From assembly GCF_004745805.1 (NCBI RefSeq), contig NZ_SRLQ01000001.1, positions 186,001 through 250,000 of the forward strand: a DNA stretch of 64,000 nt, given 5' to 3'. Positions within the stretch are counted from its first letter, which is position 1. Every line of letters starts with the position of its first letter. Below, one piece after another: positions 39,547 to 48,632 of the stretch. A program made the translations under genes and the position numbers. The notes beneath the pieces are model-generated. The model searched no databases. It was given only the letters and a program-made list of their open reading frames with translations, and had not been told where the DNA came from. Origin of the DNA: Mycolicibacterium sp. CH28 (lineage in GTDB: Bacteria; Actinomycetota; Actinomycetes; Mycobacteriales; Mycobacteriaceae).

Positions 39547-40143
39547 ATGACCGACACTGCCCGCCGTAACCGGCGACTGCTGATCGCTGTCACAGCCGCG
39601 CTGGCCGTGGCGGCGATCGTGATCCCGGTGCTCGGTGTTCTGCTGACGCCAGGCGTCATTCAGAAACAGCAGGCTCAGCAGAGTTCGGCGGTCACCACCA
39701 CCACGGCTCCGCCGGTATTCACCATCAAGCCGGTGGCGCTGCGCCCGGTGACCGGGGCCTTCGTCACCAAACCCGAAGATTGCGTGCCGCCGCCGCCGAC
39801 GCCGCCGGACCAGCCGCTGCGCACCTGCGACATCCTCAAGTCGGCGGTCTATGAACTCCAACCGGAGGCACTGCGCGTGCAGCTGACCAACGTCGACTCG
39901 TTCCTGAATCCGTTGACCGGCAAGCAGCTGGTGCAGATGACGCTGACCAGCGAATCCGCGCACGCGTTCGCCGAGTACACCTCGACTCACGTCGGCCAGC
40001 AGGTGGCCTTCGTCCGCGGCGGTGTGGTGGTGTGGGCGCCGAAGATCACCGAGCCGATCGATGGTGAGGTGCTCCAGCTCTCCGGCGACGTCACGGCCGA
40101 GCAGGCCGCCGAGATCGCCCGGATGTTGCGCGACGAGACCTGA
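39547..40143 (+). CDS. Membrane-anchored protein with a SecD-type P1 head domain
   Basis: 198 residues; ATG with GAGGAG 4-9 bases ahead. One N-terminal membrane helix (LIAVTAALAVAAIVIPVLGVLL) is followed by a Ser/Thr/Pro linker and an extracytoplasmic domain. The last ~75 residues match the head of the SecD P1 domain: GKQLVQMTLTSESAHAFAEY, HVGQQVAFVRGGVVVWAPKI and GEVLQLSGDVTAEQAAEIARML correspond to the familiar F/T-x-Gk..Aivldg.v.saP.I..pI.gg....sG.ft.eeA..la blocks. The six SecD transmembrane helices are absent. Two Cys in the linker part (CVPPPP, TCDI) could form a disulfide. Perhaps a periplasmic partner for protein export or an unrelated reuse of the fold. Confidence 0.75.
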   Translation: MTDTARRNRRLLIAVTAALAVAAIVIPVLGVLLTPGVIQKQQAQQSSAVTTTTAPPVFTIKPVALRPVTGAFVTKPEDCVPPPPTPPDQPLRTCDILKSAVYELQPEALRVQLTNVDSFLNPLTGKQLVQMTLTSESAHAFAEYTSTHVGQQVAFVRGGVVVWAPKITEPIDGEVLQLSGDVTAEQAAEIARMLRDET

Positions 40144-40147
40144 GTCG

Positions 40148-40489
40148 TCAGGACAGGTGGGCGTATTCGGTGAGCAGCCCGACCCCGACACCCACGACGA
40201 CCATCACCACCAACACCGTCGCCCCCGGGATCAGGTAGCGGGACAACGGGGTCTGCCCGTCGCGCACCGTGTCGCGCACCCGTTGGTAGCGCTGGCGGAC
40301 CAGGACGAGGCTGGCCAGCGCGGCCAGCGCGGTGAGGACGACCCCGGGCCAGGGCGGGAAGTGCTGGGTCAAGCTCCAACGCACGACGAGCGCACCGACG
40401 GCCATCAGCCCGATGAAGGTGCGCTGCCAGGCCAGCGCCGTCCGCTCGGCCACGCCCTGAGCGTCGAGCAGGTCGGACTGCGGGTCCAC
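40148..40489 (-). CDS. DUF202 membrane protein (second of pair)
   Basis: 113 residues, start GTG at 40489. DUF202/YidH-type protein: GVAERTALAWQRTFIGLMAVGALVVR gives the conserved (E)RTxLAWxRT motif on the first helix, then two more helices (VVLTALAALASLVLV, GATVLVVMVVVGVGVGLL). The start shares one base with the stop of the gene upstream (TAGTG). Role unknown. Convergent with the SecD-head-like gene, 4 bases apart. Confidence 0.85.
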   Translation of the reverse strand: MDPQSDLLDAQGVAERTALAWQRTFIGLMAVGALVVRWSLTQHFPPWPGVVLTALAALASLVLVRQRYQRVRDTVRDGQTPLSRYLIPGATVLVVMVVVGVGVGLLTEYAHLS

Positions 40490-40860
40490 TACCGGCCGAA
40501 CTCGGCGAGGAAGACCAGGACGGCGGTGGCGACGACGATGATTGCCACTCCGGCGACGATGATCCGGGGCATCGGATCGGCCGGCAGCGGCCGGTTTTCC
40601 CGCAGGGCGCGCTCGGCGCGGTCCCAGCGCAGGTAGGACCCGGTGGTCACAATCAACGACAGCACCAGCAGCAGGATCGTGATGGTGAGCCGAAGCGGGC
40701 GCGGTCCGAAGTCGTGGACCAGGCTGGCCAGGGCCACGGCCCCGGCGAGCAGCGCCAGCCCGGTGCGCAGCCAGGCCAGGAAGGTCCGTTCGTTGGCCAG
40801 GGTGAACCGGTAGTCCGGGTCGGTGCCAACGCTGCGCAATGGCGGTTTCGGCGCGAACAT
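40489..40860 (-). CDS. DUF202 membrane protein, YidH-like (first of pair)
   Basis: 123 residues from the ATG at 40860, which has GGGGG five to nine bases upstream; an extended GTG start at 40890 is less likely. Three membrane helices. DYRFTLANERTFLAWLRTGLALLAGAVALAS carries the ANERTFLAWxRTxLAL signature of the YidH subgroup. The partner DUF202 gene overlaps by one base; paired short DUF202 genes are common in Actinobacteria and probably form one complex of unknown function. It is divergent from dnaE1, 183 bases apart. Confidence 0.88.
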   Translation of the reverse strand: MFAPKPPLRSVGTDPDYRFTLANERTFLAWLRTGLALLAGAVALASLVHDFGPRPLRLTITILLLVLSLIVTTGSYLRWDRAERALRENRPLPADPMPRIIVAGVAIIVVATAVLVFLAEFGR

Positions 40861-41028
40861 CGGCACCCCCTGATCGGTATCACACGCCACCAGCTGATCG
40901 GAATCACAGCATCCGAAACCATACCCCTAGCGGTATGTTTGCTGGGCCGCTTCGCGGGGCGAACCCGGATTTCGGTTCACCCGACAGACACGTCGCGCGA
41001 CACGCCGAGTGGTGTCGGTCGGCGGCCC

Positions 41029-41034
41029 TAGACT
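41029..41034 (+). promoter_or_regulatory. -10 box of dnaE1
   Basis: TAGACT (TANNNT) ends 9 bases before the dnaE1 ATG, so the leader would be about 0-4 bases. No ribosome binding site is seen before the ATG. Confidence 0.45.
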
Positions 41035-41043
41035 GACGAGCCT

Positions 41044-44000
41044 ATGGGTACTTCGGGAACTCCTGCCGGCTCTTTTGTGCACCTGCACAACCACACCGAG
41101 TACTCGATGCTGGACGGCGCCGCGAAGATCACGCCCATGCTTGTCGAGGCGCAGCGCCTGGAGATGCCCGCGATCGGTATGACCGACCACGGAAACATGT
41201 TCGGGGCCAGCGAGTTCTACAACGCCGCCACCAAGGTCGGGATCAAGCCGATCATCGGCGTGGAGGCGTATATAGCTCCCGGTTCCCGATTCGATACCCG
41301 GCGGATCCTGTGGGGCGATCCCGGGCAGAAAAGCGACGACGTCTCCGGCAGCGGTTCCTACACCCACATGACGATGGTCGCGGAGAACGCCACCGGGTTG
41401 CGCAACCTGTTCAAGCTGTCGTCTCGGGCCTCGTTCGAGGGTCAGCTGGGCAAGTGGTCCCGGATGGATGCCGAGATCATCGCCGAGCACGCCGAGGGAA
41501 TCATCGCCACCACCGGCTGTCCGTCGGGCGAGGTGCAGACCCGGCTGCGGCTCGGCCATGAGCGGGAGGCGGTGGAGGCGGCTGCCAAGTGGCGCGAGAT
41601 CTTCGGGCCGGAGAACTACTTCCTCGAACTGATGGACCATGGTCTGTCGATCGAGCGCCGCGTCCGTGAGGGGTTGCTCGAGGTCGGGCGCAAGCTCGGT
41701 ATCCGCCCGCTGGCCACCAACGACTGCCATTACGTGACCCGCGAGGCCGCACACAACCACGAGGCGTTGTTGTGCGTGCAGACCGGCAAGACGCTGTCGG
41801 ATCCCAACCGGTTCAAGTTCGACGGCGACGGCTACTTCCTGAAATCGGCGGCCGAGATGCGGGCGCTGTGGGACGACCAAGTACCGGGGGCCTGTGACTC
41901 GACGCTGCTGATCGCCGAGCGGGTGCAGTCCTACGCCGATGTCTGGGCACCGTCGGACCGGATGCCGATCTTCCCGGTGCCCGAGGGGCACGATCAGGGC
42001 TCGTGGCTGCGCCAGGAGGTGGAGGCCGGTCTGCGGCGGCGGTTTCCGGCTGGGGTGCCGCCGGAATACACCGAGCGCGCCGCCTTCGAGATCGACGTCA
42101 TCTGCGGCAAGGGTTTCCCGTCGTACTTCCTGATCGTGGCCGACCTGATCAACTACGCGCGCTCCATCGACATCTGGGTCGGCCCGGGTCGAGGGTCCGC
42201 GGCCGGATCACTGGTCGCCTACGCGCTCGGGATCACCAACATCGACCCGATTCCGCACGGCCTGCTCTTCGAGCGCTTCCTGAACCCGGAACGCCCGTCG
42301 GCACCCGATATCGATATCGACTTCGACGACCGCCGCCGCGGCGAGATGGTGCGCTACGCCGCCGAGAAGTGGGGCAGTGACCGGGTCGCCCAGGTCATCA
42401 CCTTCGGCACCATCAAAACCAAAGCCGCGCTGAAGGATTCGGCGCGCGTCCACTACGGCCAGCCCGGCTTCGCCATCGCCGACCGGATCACCAAGGCGCT
42501 GCCGCCGCCGATCATGGCCAAGGACATCCCGCTGTCGGGGATCACCGACCCCAGCCACGAGCGGTACAAGGAAGCCGCCGAGGTCCGCGGCCTGATCGAC
42601 ACCGACCCGGACGTGCGCACCATCTACGAGACCGCGCGCGGGCTCGAGGGCCTGGTCCGCAACGCCGGCGTGCACGCCTGCGCGGTGATCATGAGCTCCG
42701 AACCGCTCATCGAGGCGATTCCGCTGTGGAAGCGCCCGCAGGACGGCGCGATCATCACCGGCTGGGATTACCCGTCGTGTGAGGCCATCGGCCTGCTGAA
42801 GATGGACTTCCTGGGCCTGCGGAACCTGACGATCATCGGTGACTGCATCGAGAACATCAAGGCCAATCGGGGCGTCGAACTCGACCTTGACGCCCTGCCG
42901 CTGGATGACCCGAAGGCCTACGAACTGCTCGGCCGCGGCGACACCCTGGGCGTGTTCCAGCTTGACGGCTCCGCGATGCGCGACTTGCTGCGGCGCATGC
43001 AGCCCACCGAGTTCAACGACATCGTCGCCGTGCTGGCGCTGTACCGCCCCGGACCGATGGGCATGAACGCCCACAACGACTACGCCGATCGCAAGAATGG
43101 CCGGCAGGCCGTCAAGCCGATCCATCCCGAGCTGGAGGAGCCGCTCAAGGAGATCCTCTCGGAGACCCACGGTCTGATCGTCTACCAAGAGCAGATCATG
43201 TTCATCGCGCAGAAGGTCGCCTCCTACTCGATGGGCAAGGCCGATGCGCTGCGAAAAGCCATGGGCAAGAAGAAGCTCGAGGTCCTCGAGGCCGAGTACC
43301 AGGGCTTCAAGGAGGGAATGACCGCCAACGGCTTCTCCGAAAGAGCGGTCAAGGCGTTGTGGGACACCATCCTGCCGTTCGCCGGTTACGCGTTCAACAA
43401 GTCGCACGCCGCCGGCTACGGGCTGGTGTCCTACTGGACGGCCTACCTCAAGGCGAACTACCCGGCCGAATACATGGCCGGGCTACTCACCTCCGTCGGC
43501 GATGACAAGGACAAGGCCGCGGTCTACCTGGCCGACTGCCGCCGGCTGGGTATCACGGTGCTGCCGCCCGACGTCAACGAGTCGGTGCAGAACTTCGCCT
43601 CGGTGGGTAACGACATCCGGTTCGGGCTGGGCGCGATCCGCAACGTCGGCGCCAACGTGGTGAGTTCGCTGATCGCCACCCGCACCGACAAGGGCAGGTT
43701 CACCGACTTCTCCGACTACCTGAACAAGATCGATATCGGGGCCTGTAATAAGAAGGTCACCGAATCGTTGATCAAGGCCGGGGCTTTCGACTCGCTGAAA
43801 CACCCGCGCAAGGGGTTGTTCCTGGTCCACACCGACGCGGTCGACTCGGTGATCGGCACCAAGAAAGCCGAGGCGATCGGCCAGTTCGATCTGTTCGGCG
43901 GCGGCTCGGATGGTGTCGACGGCGATGCTGGGGACTCGGCGTTCACCATCCGGGTGCCCGACGAGGAGTGGGACGACAAACACAAGTTGGCCCTGGAGCG

Positions 44001-44607
44001 GGAGATGCTGGGGCTATATGTGTCCGGGCATCCACTCGACGGGGTGGCGCACCTGTTGGCCAACCAGGTGGACACCCAGATCCCGGCCATCCTCGACGGT
44101 GACGTCGCCAACGACACGCAGGTGCGGGTCGGCGGTATCCTCGCCGCGGTGAACCGCCGGGTCAACAAGAACGGAATGCCCTGGGCCTCGGCGCAGTTGG
44201 AGGATCTCACCGGCGGCATCGAGGTGATGTTCTTCCCGCAGACCTATTCGATGTTCGGTGCCGAGATCGCCGACGACGCGGTGGTGCTGGTCGGGGCCAA
44301 GGTGCGCATTCAGGATGACCGGATCTCGCTGATCGCCAATGAGCTTGTGGTACCGGACTTCTCGAATGCGCAACCGGACCGGCCGCTGGCAGTGAGTCTG
44401 CCCACCCGGCAGTGCACCATCGACAAGGTCACCGCGCTCAAGCAGGTGCTGGCCCGCCACCCTGGGACCTCTCAAGTACACCTGCGACTGATCAGCGGGG
44501 ACCGGATCACCACCCTGGAACTCGACCAGAAACTTCGGGTGACACCGTCCTCGGCGCTGATGGGCGACCTCAAGGCGCTGCTGGGCCCGGGTTGCCTGGG
44601 CGGCTAG
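41044..44607 (+). CDS. dnaE1: Replicative DNA polymerase III alpha subunit DnaE1
   Basis: 1187 residues, almost the length of M. tuberculosis DnaE1 (1184). Main chromosomal replicase. The N-terminal PHP domain ([34 protein letters not shown]) is the 3'-5' proofreading exonuclease in mycobacteria. The palm has P421-DIDIDFDD with D422/D424/D426 and [17 protein letters not shown] upstream. Fingers and HhH follow, then a clamp-binding motif IGQFDLF, and the OB-fold ([19 protein letters not shown]) near the C-terminus. No intein. The last 38 bases overlap the convergent PPOX-type gene. Confidence 0.98.
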   Translation: MGTSGTPAGSFVHLHNHTEYSMLDGAAKITPMLVEAQRLEMPAIGMTDHGNMFGASEFYNAATKVGIKPIIGVEAYIAPGSRFDTRRILWGDPGQKSDDVSGSGSYTHMTMVAENATGLRNLFKLSSRASFEGQLGKWSRMDAEIIAEHAEGIIATTGCPSGEVQTRLRLGHEREAVEAAAKWREIFGPENYFLELMDHGLSIERRVREGLLEVGRKLGIRPLATNDCHYVTREAAHNHEALLCVQTGKTLSDPNRFKFDGDGYFLKSAAEMRALWDDQVPGACDSTLLIAERVQSYADVWAPSDRMPIFPVPEGHDQGSWLRQEVEAGLRRRFPAGVPPEYTERAAFEIDVICGKGFPSYFLIVADLINYARSIDIWVGPGRGSAAGSLVAYALGITNIDPIPHGLLFERFLNPERPSAPDIDIDFDDRRRGEMVRYAAEKWGSDRVAQVITFGTIKTKAALKDSARVHYGQPGFAIADRITKALPPPIMAKDIPLSGITDPSHERYKEAAEVRGLIDTDPDVRTIYETARGLEGLVRNAGVHACAVIMSSEPLIEAIPLWKRPQDGAIITGWDYPSCEAIGLLKMDFLGLRNLTIIGDCIENIKANRGVELDLDALPLDDPKAYELLGRGDTLGVFQLDGSAMRDLLRRMQPTEFNDIVAVLALYRPGPMGMNAHNDYADRKNGRQAVKPIHPELEEPLKEILSETHGLIVYQEQIMFIAQKVASYSMGKADALRKAMGKKKLEVLEAEYQGFKEGMTANGFSERAVKALWDTILPFAGYAFNKSHAAGYGLVSYWTAYLKANYPAEYMAGLLTSVGDDKDKAAVYLADCRRLGITVLPPDVNESVQNFASVGNDIRFGLGAIRNVGANVVSSLIATRTDKGRFTDFSDYLNKIDIGACNKKVTESLIKAGAFDSLKHPRKGLFLVHTDAVDSVIGTKKAEAIGQFDLFGGGSDGVDGDAGDSAFTIRVPDEEWDDKHKLALEREMLGLYVSGHPLDGVAHLLANQVDTQIPAILDGDVANDTQVRVGGILAAVNRRVNKNGMPWASAQLEDLTGGIEVMFFPQTYSMFGAEIADDAVVLVGAKVRIQDDRISLIANELVVPDFSNAQPDRPLAVSLPTRQCTIDKVTALKQVLARHPGTSQVHLRLISGDRITTLELDQKLRVTPSSALMGDLKALLGPGCLGG

Positions 44608-45040
44608 CCGAGTCGAGGTCCACCCGCACGATGGCGCTGTCGGGCCAGACGTTCGGATTGCGCAGGCGCTGCCACTTCTCCCGCCACGGGAGCCCGGCGT
44701 CGACGTTGGTGATCCCGGGCAGCGGCAGTAGCGGAACGAGGTTGTACTGCCAGCCGTACCGCGCGTGCAATGCGCGATTGGCTCGTTGCGCATCGGCGCC
44801 CGACACGATGACGGCCTTCCCGGTCAGGGTCGGCGCCGAGTCGGGGACCCGGCCCTTGTAGTCGCAGACCCGCAGCTCGGCCCGGGGATCTGCGGCTATC
44901 CGCCGGGTTTTGGGCCCCACCTTCGTCCGGAACACCAGGGTGTTGCCGTCGAGGTGGAACCAGATGGGGGTGTCGACTGCGGTGCCGTCGCGGCGGTAGG
45001 TCCGCAGCAGGGCGTAGCGGCTGGTGTTGAGGGTGCCCAT
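44570..45040 (-). CDS. PPOX-class split-barrel oxidoreductase (likely F420- or flavin-dependent)
   Basis: 156 residues. Split beta-barrel flavin/F420-binding protein: [31 protein letters not shown] and [21 protein letters not shown] are typical of the PPOX-class F420-dependent enzymes of mycobacteria. The rest ([17 protein letters not shown]) is less conserved; the substrate is unknown. The start codon (45040) sits right beside the dyad operator and the divergent MerR-type gene, with a TTGACT -35-like box on the minus strand at 45077-45072. So it is probably the target of that regulator. The 3' end overlaps dnaE1 by 38 bases. Confidence 0.75.
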   Translation of the reverse strand: MGTLNTSRYALLRTYRRDGTAVDTPIWFHLDGNTLVFRTKVGPKTRRIAADPRAELRVCDYKGRVPDSAPTLTGKAVIVSGADAQRANRALHARYGWQYNLVPLLPLPGITNVDAGLPWREKWQRLRNPNVWPDSAIVRVDLDSASRPGNPGPAAP

Positions 45041-45053
45041 CCTGATAGTGAAA

Positions 45054-45075
45054 GACTTAGACTTGGCTCTAAGTC
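45054..45075. promoter_or_regulatory. MerR-type operator dyad between the PPOX and MerR genes
   Basis: GACTTAG-N8-CTAAGTC is a perfect 7-bp inverted repeat; the arms extend imperfectly (AAGACTT on the left, AAGTCTT on the right). Read on the minus strand, the TTGACT -35-like box overlaps one arm and the CACTAT -10-like box lies 21 bases further, towards the PPOX start at 45040. An over-long spacer containing the dyad is what MerR activators need. Confidence 0.6.
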
Positions 45076-45097
45076 AAGTCTTCGTCCGGGAAGGGTC

Positions 45098-45490
45098 GTC
45101 AAGAGTGCCGCGCTCACCATCGGGGAGGTGTCGGATCGGGCTGACGTCGCGCCGACCACGCTGCGCTACTACGAGAAGATCGGCCTGCTGCCCGCGCCCG
45201 CCCGGACCGGCGGGCAGCGCCGCTACGACGACGCCGTCCTGACCCGCCTCGAAGTGATCGGGCTGTGCAAGGCCGCGGGATTCACGCTCGACGAGATCGC
45301 CGTGCTGCTCGGTGACGACGCGCCGGGGCGCCCGGCCAGCCGTGCCCTGGCGCGGGCCAAGCTCGTCGAGATCGATAACCAGATCGCGACCCTGGGGCGG
45401 GCGCGCCAGATCATCGAGTGGGGCATGGCCTGCACTTGTCCGTCGATCGACTTGTGCTCCTGCGGGATTCACGGCCCCCAGTGTGACTAG
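45098..45490 (+). CDS. MerR-family regulator with Cys-rich C-terminus
   Basis: About 130 residues. The winged HTH is clear: ALTIGEVSDRADVAPTTLRYYEKIGLLPAP, then RRYDDAVLTRLEVIGLCKAAGFTLDEIAVLL and a dimerisation helix (ARAKLVEIDNQIATLGRARQII). The C-terminus has five Cys (ACTCPSIDLCSCGIHGPQC), suggesting metal or redox sensing. The start is a problem: no ATG/GTG/TTG stands where the family begins. GGGAAGGG (45088-45095) precedes GTC-AAG-AGT, so I place the start at the GTC at 45098, perhaps a changed GTG. GTG 45105 is out of frame, and GTG 45122 would cut the first strand. It is divergent from the PPOX gene. Confidence 0.75.
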   Translation, partial: VKSAALTIGEVSDRADVAPTTLRYYEKIGLLPAPARTGGQRRYDDAVLTRLEVIGLCKAAGFTLDEIAVLLGDDAPGRPASRALARAKLVEIDNQIATLGRARQIIEWGMACTCPSIDLCSCGIHGPQCD

Positions 45491-45620
45491 CGCGGCTGCG
45501 CAGTCTCTTTCGGCAGGCTCGCGATCGCCAGGCCGGCGAGCGTCACCTATGCCGCGTCGGCGTTCCCCCAGTTTGCGCGGCCAGATTGTCACTTGCCGTC
45601 GCGGTTCGTCCACAGAACGA

Positions 45621-46292
45621 CTAGCTCAGGACGTTGACCGCGCGGGCGAACACCAGCGCCAGCATCGAGACCGCGACCATCGCCTGCAGGGCCATCATCG
45701 CCTTGGCCCAGCGTGCCAGCGGCATGGTGTCGGTGGGGGAGAAGGCCATCACGTTGGTGATGCTGAGATAGAGATAGTCCAGGAACCGTGGCGCCCAATC
45801 CTTCGGTGCGAGTTCAGGGCTGGCCATCTGAGGAAATAGGAAGTCGGGGTTGGGGTGCTGGCCGTGGCTGCGGGCTATGGGGCCGCCGCGGTCGAGTTCC
45901 CAGTACCAGATCCCGAACACCAGGACGTTGGTGACGAAAATAGCTGCGCCACTGCCGATGAGCAGCGCGGCATTGTCGCCGACCTTGCCGGTGATGATGT
46001 GCCAGTCCAGCAGGATCGCCGATGCGGTGTTGTCGAAGGTGATCGCGCCGAGTAGCACCAGGCTGAGGGTCCGCCCGGTGATGGTGTGGCGGGTCAGGCG
46101 TAGTGGATTGAGTCCGGCCAAGACGACGAACAGCAGCAGCTCGGGCACGATCAGCGGCCAGCGCGGCACCAGCGTGTAGTGCTTCGGGATGGCAAGTTGC
46201 ATGGCCATCGTCAAGGCCAGGGCGACCAGCGCCGGCAGCGAGCTGTCCGCGGTGGGCGATCGCCATGCGGGTCCGGAGGAAACCGTATCCAT
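45621..46292 (-). CDS. DUF1345-like membrane protein
   Basis: 223 residues with about five helices (PALVALALTMAMQLAIP, LIVPELLLFVVLAGLNPL, LSLVLLGAITFDNTASAILL, LLIGSGAAIFVTNVLVFGIWYWELD and a last helix). The C-terminal part FLDYLYLSITNVMAFSPTDTMPLARWAKAMMALQAMVAVSMLALVFARAVN, given here by its pieces FLDYLYLSITN, SPTDTMPL and RWAKAMMALQA, resembles the DYLYxSxxxGxxxxxSD block of DUF1345, distantly like an ion-channel pore loop. Function unknown. The gene stands alone, divergent from the SRPBCC gene, 29 bases apart. Confidence 0.7.
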   Translation of the reverse strand: MDTVSSGPAWRSPTADSSLPALVALALTMAMQLAIPKHYTLVPRWPLIVPELLLFVVLAGLNPLRLTRHTITGRTLSLVLLGAITFDNTASAILLDWHIITGKVGDNAALLIGSGAAIFVTNVLVFGIWYWELDRGGPIARSHGQHPNPDFLFPQMASPELAPKDWAPRFLDYLYLSITNVMAFSPTDTMPLARWAKAMMALQAMVAVSMLALVFARAVNVLS

Positions 46293-46321
46293 GCCGACAG
46301 TGTCTCCGCGAGAATGGGGCG

Positions 46322-46735
46322 ATGGACGACGACACTTCGGGCGAGTCTCGACATATCAGTGCCTGGATCAATCGGCCGGCCGCCGAGGTCTACCGCTACG
46401 CCGCCGATCCGGCGCATCTACCGCAGTGGGCAGCGGGGCTGGCCAGCGGCGAGCTGACCAGGGTCGGCGACACCTGGGTGGCACAGTCGCCGATGGGTGA
46501 GATCACCATCGAGTTCACTCCCGCCAACGACTTCGGGGTGCTCGATCATGTGGTGACCATGCCCTCGGGTGAGCCGGTGTTCAACCCGCTGCGGGTGGTC
46601 CCGGCGGGCAAGGCATGGAGTGAGGTGGTCTTCACGCTGCGGCGCAGGGCTGGCATGTCCGAACAGGAGTACGCCGCCGACGCTGCTGCAGTGGCGGCCG
46701 ACCTGGCCGCCTTGAAGAGGATTCTCGAGCGCTAG
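46322..46735 (+). CDS. SRPBCC (polyketide cyclase/START-like) protein
   Basis: 137 residues from the ATG at 46322 (the frame is open to 46265). Helix-grip fold: ISAWINRPAAEVYRYAADPAHLPQWAAGL is the typical SRPBCC opening, followed by strands (GDTWVAQSPMGEITIEF, VLDHVVTMPSGEPVFNPLRVV) and a long C-terminal helix (ADAAAVAADLAALKRIL). Such proteins bind hydrophobic ligands; the ligand here is unknown. It may correspond to Rv1546 near dnaE1 in M. tuberculosis. The stop overlaps the convergent small membrane gene by four bases. Confidence 0.8.
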   Translation: MDDDTSGESRHISAWINRPAAEVYRYAADPAHLPQWAAGLASGELTRVGDTWVAQSPMGEITIEFTPANDFGVLDHVVTMPSGEPVFNPLRVVPAGKAWSEVVFTLRRRAGMSEQEYAADAAAVAADLAALKRILER

Positions 46736-46962
46736 TTGCGGGGGTTTCGGCGGAGGCCGAACACCAGCCAGATCACCGTGGATGTCGCCGCGGCCGTCAG
46801 CACGGCCGGGCCGGCCTCCGCCGTGAGCATGCCGACCACCGCGAAGATCAGCAGGCCGACCACCAGCGCGGCGAGCTTGTACAGCGGCCATGGCACGCCG
46901 GCGATTCGGATCTGTGAGCCGGACGAGGTAAGAGCCGCTCGCACCTCTTCGACACTCGTCAT
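46732..46962 (-). CDS. Small two-helix membrane protein
   Basis: 76 residues from the ATG at 46962; a much longer open frame upstream (to 47343) runs antisense to the drug exporter and is not credible. The polar N-terminus (VEEVRAALTSSGSQIRIAG) is followed by two helices (LAALVVGLLIFAVVGML and AVLTAAATSTVIWLVFGL) and a basic end (RRNPRN). Function unknown. It follows the MFS gene on the same strand, 43 bases apart, and may be the last gene of that transcript. Confidence 0.65.
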   Translation of the reverse strand: MTSVEEVRAALTSSGSQIRIAGVPWPLYKLAALVVGLLIFAVVGMLTAEAGPAVLTAAATSTVIWLVFGLRRNPRN

Positions 46963-47005
46963 CGTTTCACGATAGCTCGCATCTTTGTTTTCGGCTAGCC
47001 AAACT

Positions 47006-48538
47006 TTATCTTGCGGGTTCTGCCGGACGCGGATGGGCGGGCAGTGCGGCCAGCACAAACAGTGCACCGGACAGGCACACCGCGGTCGCGATCTGGCAAC
47101 CAGCTTGCATCCCGGACGCGAAGGCGGTGTCGACAGCACTGCGGACCGCGCCAGCGAGAGGCGGTGGTGACTGGGCCGCGACCGCCAGTCCTTGCGCCAG
47201 GCCATCTCGTGCCGCGGATTGTGCCGGCGCAGGCAGGACGGCCAGTGCCGCGCTGTCGCCGAGGTGTCGGACGTAGAAGGTGGAGAAGACGCTGCCGATG
47301 ACCGCAACGCCGAGGGTGCCCCCGATCTGCCGGGTGGCGTCATTGACCGCGGAGCCGGCCCCGGCCTGTTCGGGGCGGACGACGCCCATGATCGAGTCGG
47401 TGGCCGGCGCCGTGGTCAGCCCGAGCCCGCCGCCGAGTAGCACCATCTGCGCCGCCATCTGCGGGTAGGTCACCCCGAGGTCGCTTGCTGCGATCCAGCC
47501 GAAGGCCGCCGCGAGCAGTAGAAGGCCCACGAAGACAACGGCTTTGGTTCCGATGCGGGTCACCGCCAGTCGGGTTCCCAGTACCGAACCGACGGCGATG
47601 GACAGCGCCACGGGCAGGACGCGGACGCCGGTGCCCAGCGGTCCGAATCCCTGTATCAGTTGCATGAACTGGGTGATCAGGAAGATGAAGCCGAACAGCG
47701 CGAAGAAGGCGACCGTGACCGCACCGCTGGCCGCGCTGAACCGTAGGTTGGTGAACAGGGTGACGTCGATCAGTGGTTCGGGTTGTCGGCGTTCCCACCA
47801 CGCGAAGCTCGCCGCTGCGGTCCCGGCGATGGCGAATCCGGCCAGCGTCGGGGGGCTGGCCCAGCCACGGTCGGGCGCTTCGATGATGGTGTACACCAAC
47901 GTGCCCAGCATGATCACCGAGAGGACCAGGCCGCCCTGGTCGAGCCGCGATTGCCGATCGGGCGGCGAGGCGGGTATGACGACCGGAGCGGCCAGCGCGG
48001 CGATCAGTGCGATGGGTGCCAGCGCGAGGAACAGGCTGCCCCACCAGAAGGCCTCCAGCAGTGCGCCGCCCAGGATCGGCCCGATGGCCACCCCGAGTCC
48101 GGTCACCGCACCCCAGACACCGATAGCGGCGGCACGCGGGCGTGGATCGCGGAATGTGTCGGTGATGATGGCCAGCGTCGTCGGATAGATCAAGGCGGAG
48201 GCCATGCCCATTGCTGCCCGCATCGCGATCAGCGGACCGGTCGCGGTGCACAGCGCGGCGCCGACGCTGCTGAGGGCGAACAGGACCAGGCCGGTGATCA
48301 GCGTGCCTCGCCGGCCGATCTTGTCACCGACGGTGCCGCCGGCTAGTACCAGCGCGGCGAACGCCAGGTTGTAGGCGTCGACGATCCACTGCAATGCCCT
48401 CGTGGAAGCGCCTAGGGTCGAATTCAGCGTTGGCAGAGCCACATTGACGATAGTGGTCTCGACGTTGATGGCTAAGGCGGCGACCAGGACCACCGCGAGG
48501 ACGGCGACGGGCTGTGCCCGCCGGGTGTCGACGGTCAT
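47006..48538 (-). CDS. MFS drug exporter, DHA2 (EmrB/QacA) family
   Basis: 510 residues, 14 predicted helices. Proton-driven multidrug efflux. Motif A is GGTVGDKIGRRGTLITG. The motif C region is WGAVTGLGVAIGPILGG, the antiporter signature. ETTIVNVALPTLNSTLGAS in helix 1 is typical of DHA2 (the D1 motif in this group). The substrate cannot be predicted. The gene lies downstream of a TetR gene on the same strand, and the 94-base gap carries a long dyad where the repressor should bind. Confidence 0.92.
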   Translation of the reverse strand: MTVDTRRAQPVAVLAVVLVAALAINVETTIVNVALPTLNSTLGASTRALQWIVDAYNLAFAALVLAGGTVGDKIGRRGTLITGLVLFALSSVGAALCTATGPLIAMRAAMGMASALIYPTTLAIITDTFRDPRPRAAAIGVWGAVTGLGVAIGPILGGALLEAFWWGSLFLALAPIALIAALAAPVVIPASPPDRQSRLDQGGLVLSVIMLGTLVYTIIEAPDRGWASPPTLAGFAIAGTAAASFAWWERRQPEPLIDVTLFTNLRFSAASGAVTVAFFALFGFIFLITQFMQLIQGFGPLGTGVRVLPVALSIAVGSVLGTRLAVTRIGTKAVVFVGLLLLAAAFGWIAASDLGVTYPQMAAQMVLLGGGLGLTTAPATDSIMGVVRPEQAGAGSAVNDATRQIGGTLGVAVIGSVFSTFYVRHLGDSAALAVLPAPAQSAARDGLAQGLAVAAQSPPPLAGAVRSAVDTAFASGMQAGCQIATAVCLSGALFVLAALPAHPRPAEPAR

Positions 48539-48552
48539 AGGCTGCGCCCTTC

Positions 48553-48609
48553 ATGTTGACGGCGATAACATCGGCAAGCATGGCAGGGCTAAGTTATCGC
48601 TGTCAACAT
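48553..48609. promoter_or_regulatory. Operator dyad upstream of the MFS gene
   Basis: ATGTTGACGGCGATAAC (48553-48569) returns inverted at 48593-48609 with one mismatch; 23 bases lie between the 17-bp arms. The near arm is 14 bases before the MFS start codon. The TetR start region (49243-49250) again has ATGTTGAC, the outer part of the arm, which points to TetR self-control. The long spacing suggests two dimers or two separate sites. Confidence 0.65.
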
Positions 48610-48632
48610 GTCGGCTGGTGCGGCCGGGACGC

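Noticed and set aside
44765..45097. N-terminal extension of the MerR-type protein
   Set aside because: It is antisense to the PPOX gene and crosses the operator; the MerR fold begins only near 45107.
46963..47343. 203-residue version of the small membrane protein
   Set aside because: The extra 127 residues are an alternate-frame reading of the MFS gene; the ATG at 46962 gives a clean two-helix protein.
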